Source: Aptenodytes patagonicus (Eukaryota > Chordata > Aves > Sphenisciformes > Spheniscidae). From it: a stretch of DNA of 64,000 bases. The notes beneath the pieces were generated by a model. It did no database searches. It saw nothing but the letters and a program-made list of their open reading frames with translations, and had not been told where the DNA came from. A program made the position numbers and the translations under genes. Of the stretch, positions 61,001 through 64,000 are shown one piece after another (the stretch's first letter is position 1; each line of letters begins with the position of its first letter). The stretch spans positions 9,856,951 through 9,920,950 of the forward strand of contig NC_134949.1 in assembly GCF_965638725.1 (NCBI RefSeq). Reading direction: 5' to 3'.

Positions 61001-64000
61001 GCCAAAAGCTCTTCTGGATGGAGGCAGAGTGAGTTCTAAAACATATATTATTGGTTCTGACTGTTTTTGAAACAACATGTCTGTTTCAAAGTTGACTTAA
61101 TTCTAATAGGAAAAAGAGGAGGGGAAAAAAAAAAAGGTCAAGCCTCCCAAAGTAGAATGTATGATTTCTGATCAAGTAGGACATTTGACTGGATTTACAC
61201 CTTTATTTTTCAATTCAACAGGAAAAATAATTTTTTTAACCCAATCTGAAAATATTTTCTTGGGGTTTTTTTTTGTTATTGTTGGAATTTTTTTTGGGGG
61301 ATGTCTATTTTGGCTCTCCCCCCCCCCCCTAGGTAGAGCTAGGAATTTTCGTATCAGTTGCTCTAGATACTATAGCCTTGGTTTTTTGCTCTTTCTTTCT
61401 GCTTCCATTTTTACGTACAATCATATCACTACCTTTGGTGATTTAAGAGTATCATGATTTGGTTCAAATCTTCATAATAATTTTTGGTATTTGTTTTTAT
61501 TAATGTCCTGCATCTTTGAGTATCCCAAACAGTAGCAAATACTTGGGCATGAAGTATTTTCAGTAACTAAAGGGAATTTAAGCAGTCAGAAATGCATTAA
61601 TTTTCTTCAGTTATTTTCATTATTATTAGCTTGTACAGGGAAAGGAATAAATAATATTTTAAAATACTATTCATATAAGGAAGATGACTATAATTCTTTT
61701 GGTGAATCCAAAGATTTTTTAACTTTCTTAAAGTATTAGTTTAGATATCAACTCTTAACTGTGCTGAAGTAAAGCTAGATAGAGGTGTTCTGTAAAAGAG
61801 GATGGTGTTTAGTCTGGCTTCAAGCTGATCAGACAGCAGATTCAAACAAGCCTTGTTTAGTTGTCTTTTAAAATTGAACAAAGTTTGAAATATTTCTGTG
61901 TGAAATATTTGTTTTGGTCCAGAGAGTACTTGGGGTGTTCCAGTGTTACTAACACTGCAGTCTATATGGAAATGGAGATTATTCCCAATTTTTGTGATGA
62001 AATGAAGTTAGTATAGTTCTTTTAGTTCTGCCCCTAGCTAGAACTGCCACATAGGCATTTGGGAAAATTGTAAAGATCCTCAAATAGAAGGGTTATGGAA
62101 GTACAGAATACTGTTTCTCTCTGTGGAATATTCTTAAACGCACTCTCACGCCCTTTCTCTCTCTGAGGAAGACTATGAGCCTGTATTTCTTATATTTCTG
62201 CTTTACATTTAGGATTAGATGTATTAATAGTCTTGATGCACTGTGGATTTTTCTTTTTTTTCTTTTTTTTTCTTTTAAGGAAGGGGCAGAACATAGAAGC
62301 AAACACCTATGCATGGCAAATAGTTTCTCAATATTTTAATGGGGCAATATCTTACAGTATGTTGGAGCGTTTTCTCGTTAGCCCAGAAAACTGTCCTGTC
62401 CGGTTTATAGCACAAGTAAATAATAAATTAATCTGCGTAGCTACAGATGTCAACTGCAGTGAGCCATCTGCGCCAGTATTGCTGTTGCTCAGCAACTGTA
62501 ATTTACTACTACGTTAGGCCACGTGACGTGGAGATGCTGTTTGCTGGGTAATCCCTGGGCAGGAAGCGTGGCCCAGCCCCGCTCCGGCCAGACAGCATCA
62601 TCCGTTTTCAAATCCCAGCGATATTCACTCGGATGCGCTCTGTGCAGCACAGATGAACTTTCTTAACCTTTTCTTTGCCGCTGTCTTGATTTGCAGTTAC
62701 ATTTTTTGTTAATCATTCATGTGTTTCTAGTATATTGAATCTAGATGCAGTTAATGAAAGCAGTTAGCATTTGTTGCAGTGATGCATGATGCAGTGCACT
62801 GAGCTGTGTTTAAAAGCCTTTTTCCTTGTCCTATGCATGAGGCAGCTTAAACACATGCTTGGCTATAAAAATTAACTTTTAGATATCCTGAAATACTGGC
62901 GTTCAAAAAAAAAAATGTCAAAAGATTATATGTTCACTGTTTTGCTTTATGATTCTAATTATATAAACTATAAAATAATAGTCCCCCAAACACTCATAGT
63001 TCATATGCAAGCTATAGCTTTTTTGTATTAGTAATTTTAGCATAGTGGAGTACGTTTTAAGATTGTGATAACTGCATAACACAATTCATCCAGTAATATT
63101 TTTTAGCAGTTTTAAAATAGCTAAGTAACATTTAAAAATAGTCTTTTAAAACTGCTATTTAAAAAGTTTGCTCAAACATTTAGCACCAAGCTACAGTAAC
63201 CACAGATTGTAACCATTGCTGTGGTTTGTGGAATGGATACCTGGGGAACATCCTGCTGACTAGAACCTAGCATCATTTTTGTGAGCATCTTCAGTCAGTG
63301 TTTCCTGATAAACTTCCTAGTTGCCTTTTATAGCTGATATATGAAACAAAGGTAAATATTTATTTTGCAGTGATAATCTATTTGCCTCAAATGAGGATCA
63401 ATTGCATACTGTGTACAATAGTTAAATGTTTGTTTCTGTGTAATTACTTTGCATAGCTGAGATCTTATTCATGGAAGGATGGTGTAGAAGGAAAACTTTG
63501 TCTCTAGTATTGCCCAGGCTTGTTTATAAGACCTTTTCAGTTGTATGTCAACATACTAATTCAGTTTGTTCTCTGATAGAAGTTGATCTTTTTTGTTCAT
63601 AACAGGATTTTCTGATCTAGTGTCTTGTCTCTTACGGTATTCTACCACCCTATATGAAGCTGCATAAAATCATGGGCTCAAGTGCTTTATTTTTCATGTT
63701 TCTCTCATCATCTTGGCAGAAATGTCTGCTAAGAGCCAAATCTGGATTCCTCACTCCTCTCTAAAATCATCAGGAACCAAATAAACTGATGTGTTTTCAG
63801 ACTAGAAACTGGTTTTGTCAATAAAACTTTCGGGCAGTGCTGAGCAATGTCAGTGAAGTTCATTTAGATATCTGTGGCAGTGTAAAGGCTCTATATATCT
63901 TTATATTTCTGTGGCGATGTAAAGGGATGTTAATATTTTATGCATATCTTAAAGTTCCTTTTTATAGTACCAAATGACTGGTCTAAATGAGAATGAGACC

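Larger units (their letters stand above)
56713..64000 (+). other. PCLO: PCLO intron 2, incomplete
   Basis: It starts gtgagtag at the end of exon 2 and continues past the window edge. I looked for the expected exon 3 start (zinc finger remainder with Trp-Leu-Cys-Leu-Asn-Cys) and did not find it, so the intron exceeds 7.2 kb. Contents: one CR1 fragment, a 21-base A run, a TA-rich stretch near 59360-59388 and AT-rich sequence with no other gene. Confidence 0.8.

Noticed and set aside
1..64000. tRNA, rRNA, CRISPR or bacterial-type operon features
   Set aside because: Nothing of the kind is visible; the window is vertebrate nuclear DNA.

Overview
The window is vertebrate nuclear DNA, almost certainly from a bird. 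It carries many CR1 LINE copies whose 3' ends finish in the avian-type ATTCTATGATTCTATG tail, several solo LTRs of endogenous-retrovirus type, and the first two coding exons of a long-intron neuronal gene behind a CpG island. The species cannot be named from the sequence.

One host protein-coding gene is recognisable: PCLO (piccolo, a presynaptic active-zone scaffold), on the + strand. Exon 1 (CDS 49151-49392, residues 1-81, start MGNEAS) lies in a GC-rich island at about 48.6-49.4 kb. Intron 1 is about 6.1 kb. Exon 2 (55458-56712, residues 81-499) encodes a conserved serine-rich block, a Pro/Gln decapeptide array and the first six cysteines of zinc finger 1. Intron 2 runs off the right edge. 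The reading phase works only if intron 1 has a GC-AG rather than a GT-AG boundary.

The 48 kb to the left holds no intact host gene that I can support. It is intergenic or upstream sequence loaded with retroelements: CR1 pieces at 2.4, 2.8-3.8, 4.6, 12.6-13.3, 17.8, 24.8-27.5, 34.1, 37.2-40.5, 42.4-43.8 and 47.4-48.5 kb, and LTRs at 11.5-12.3, 14.3-15.4, 19.1-19.7, 20.3-20.9 and 24.5-28.1 kb. One further CR1 tail (57.8 kb) lies in intron 2. Two nested insertions are clear: a 2.7 kb CR1 inside an LTR, flanked by a 7-base direct repeat, and a young CR1 inside an old, nearly full-length CR1. Three LTRs have exact 5-base target duplications, so they are independent solo-LTR insertions. A coding-like relic with splice-like edges and frameshifts sits at 28.6-29.2 kb; I could not assign it to a family.

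I found no new gene system, CRISPR array, tRNA or rRNA. The observations most worth a second look are the GC donor of PCLO intron 1, the unidentified relic, the retroelement nests that give a relative chronology, and the old CR1 that ends at the PCLO promoter island.
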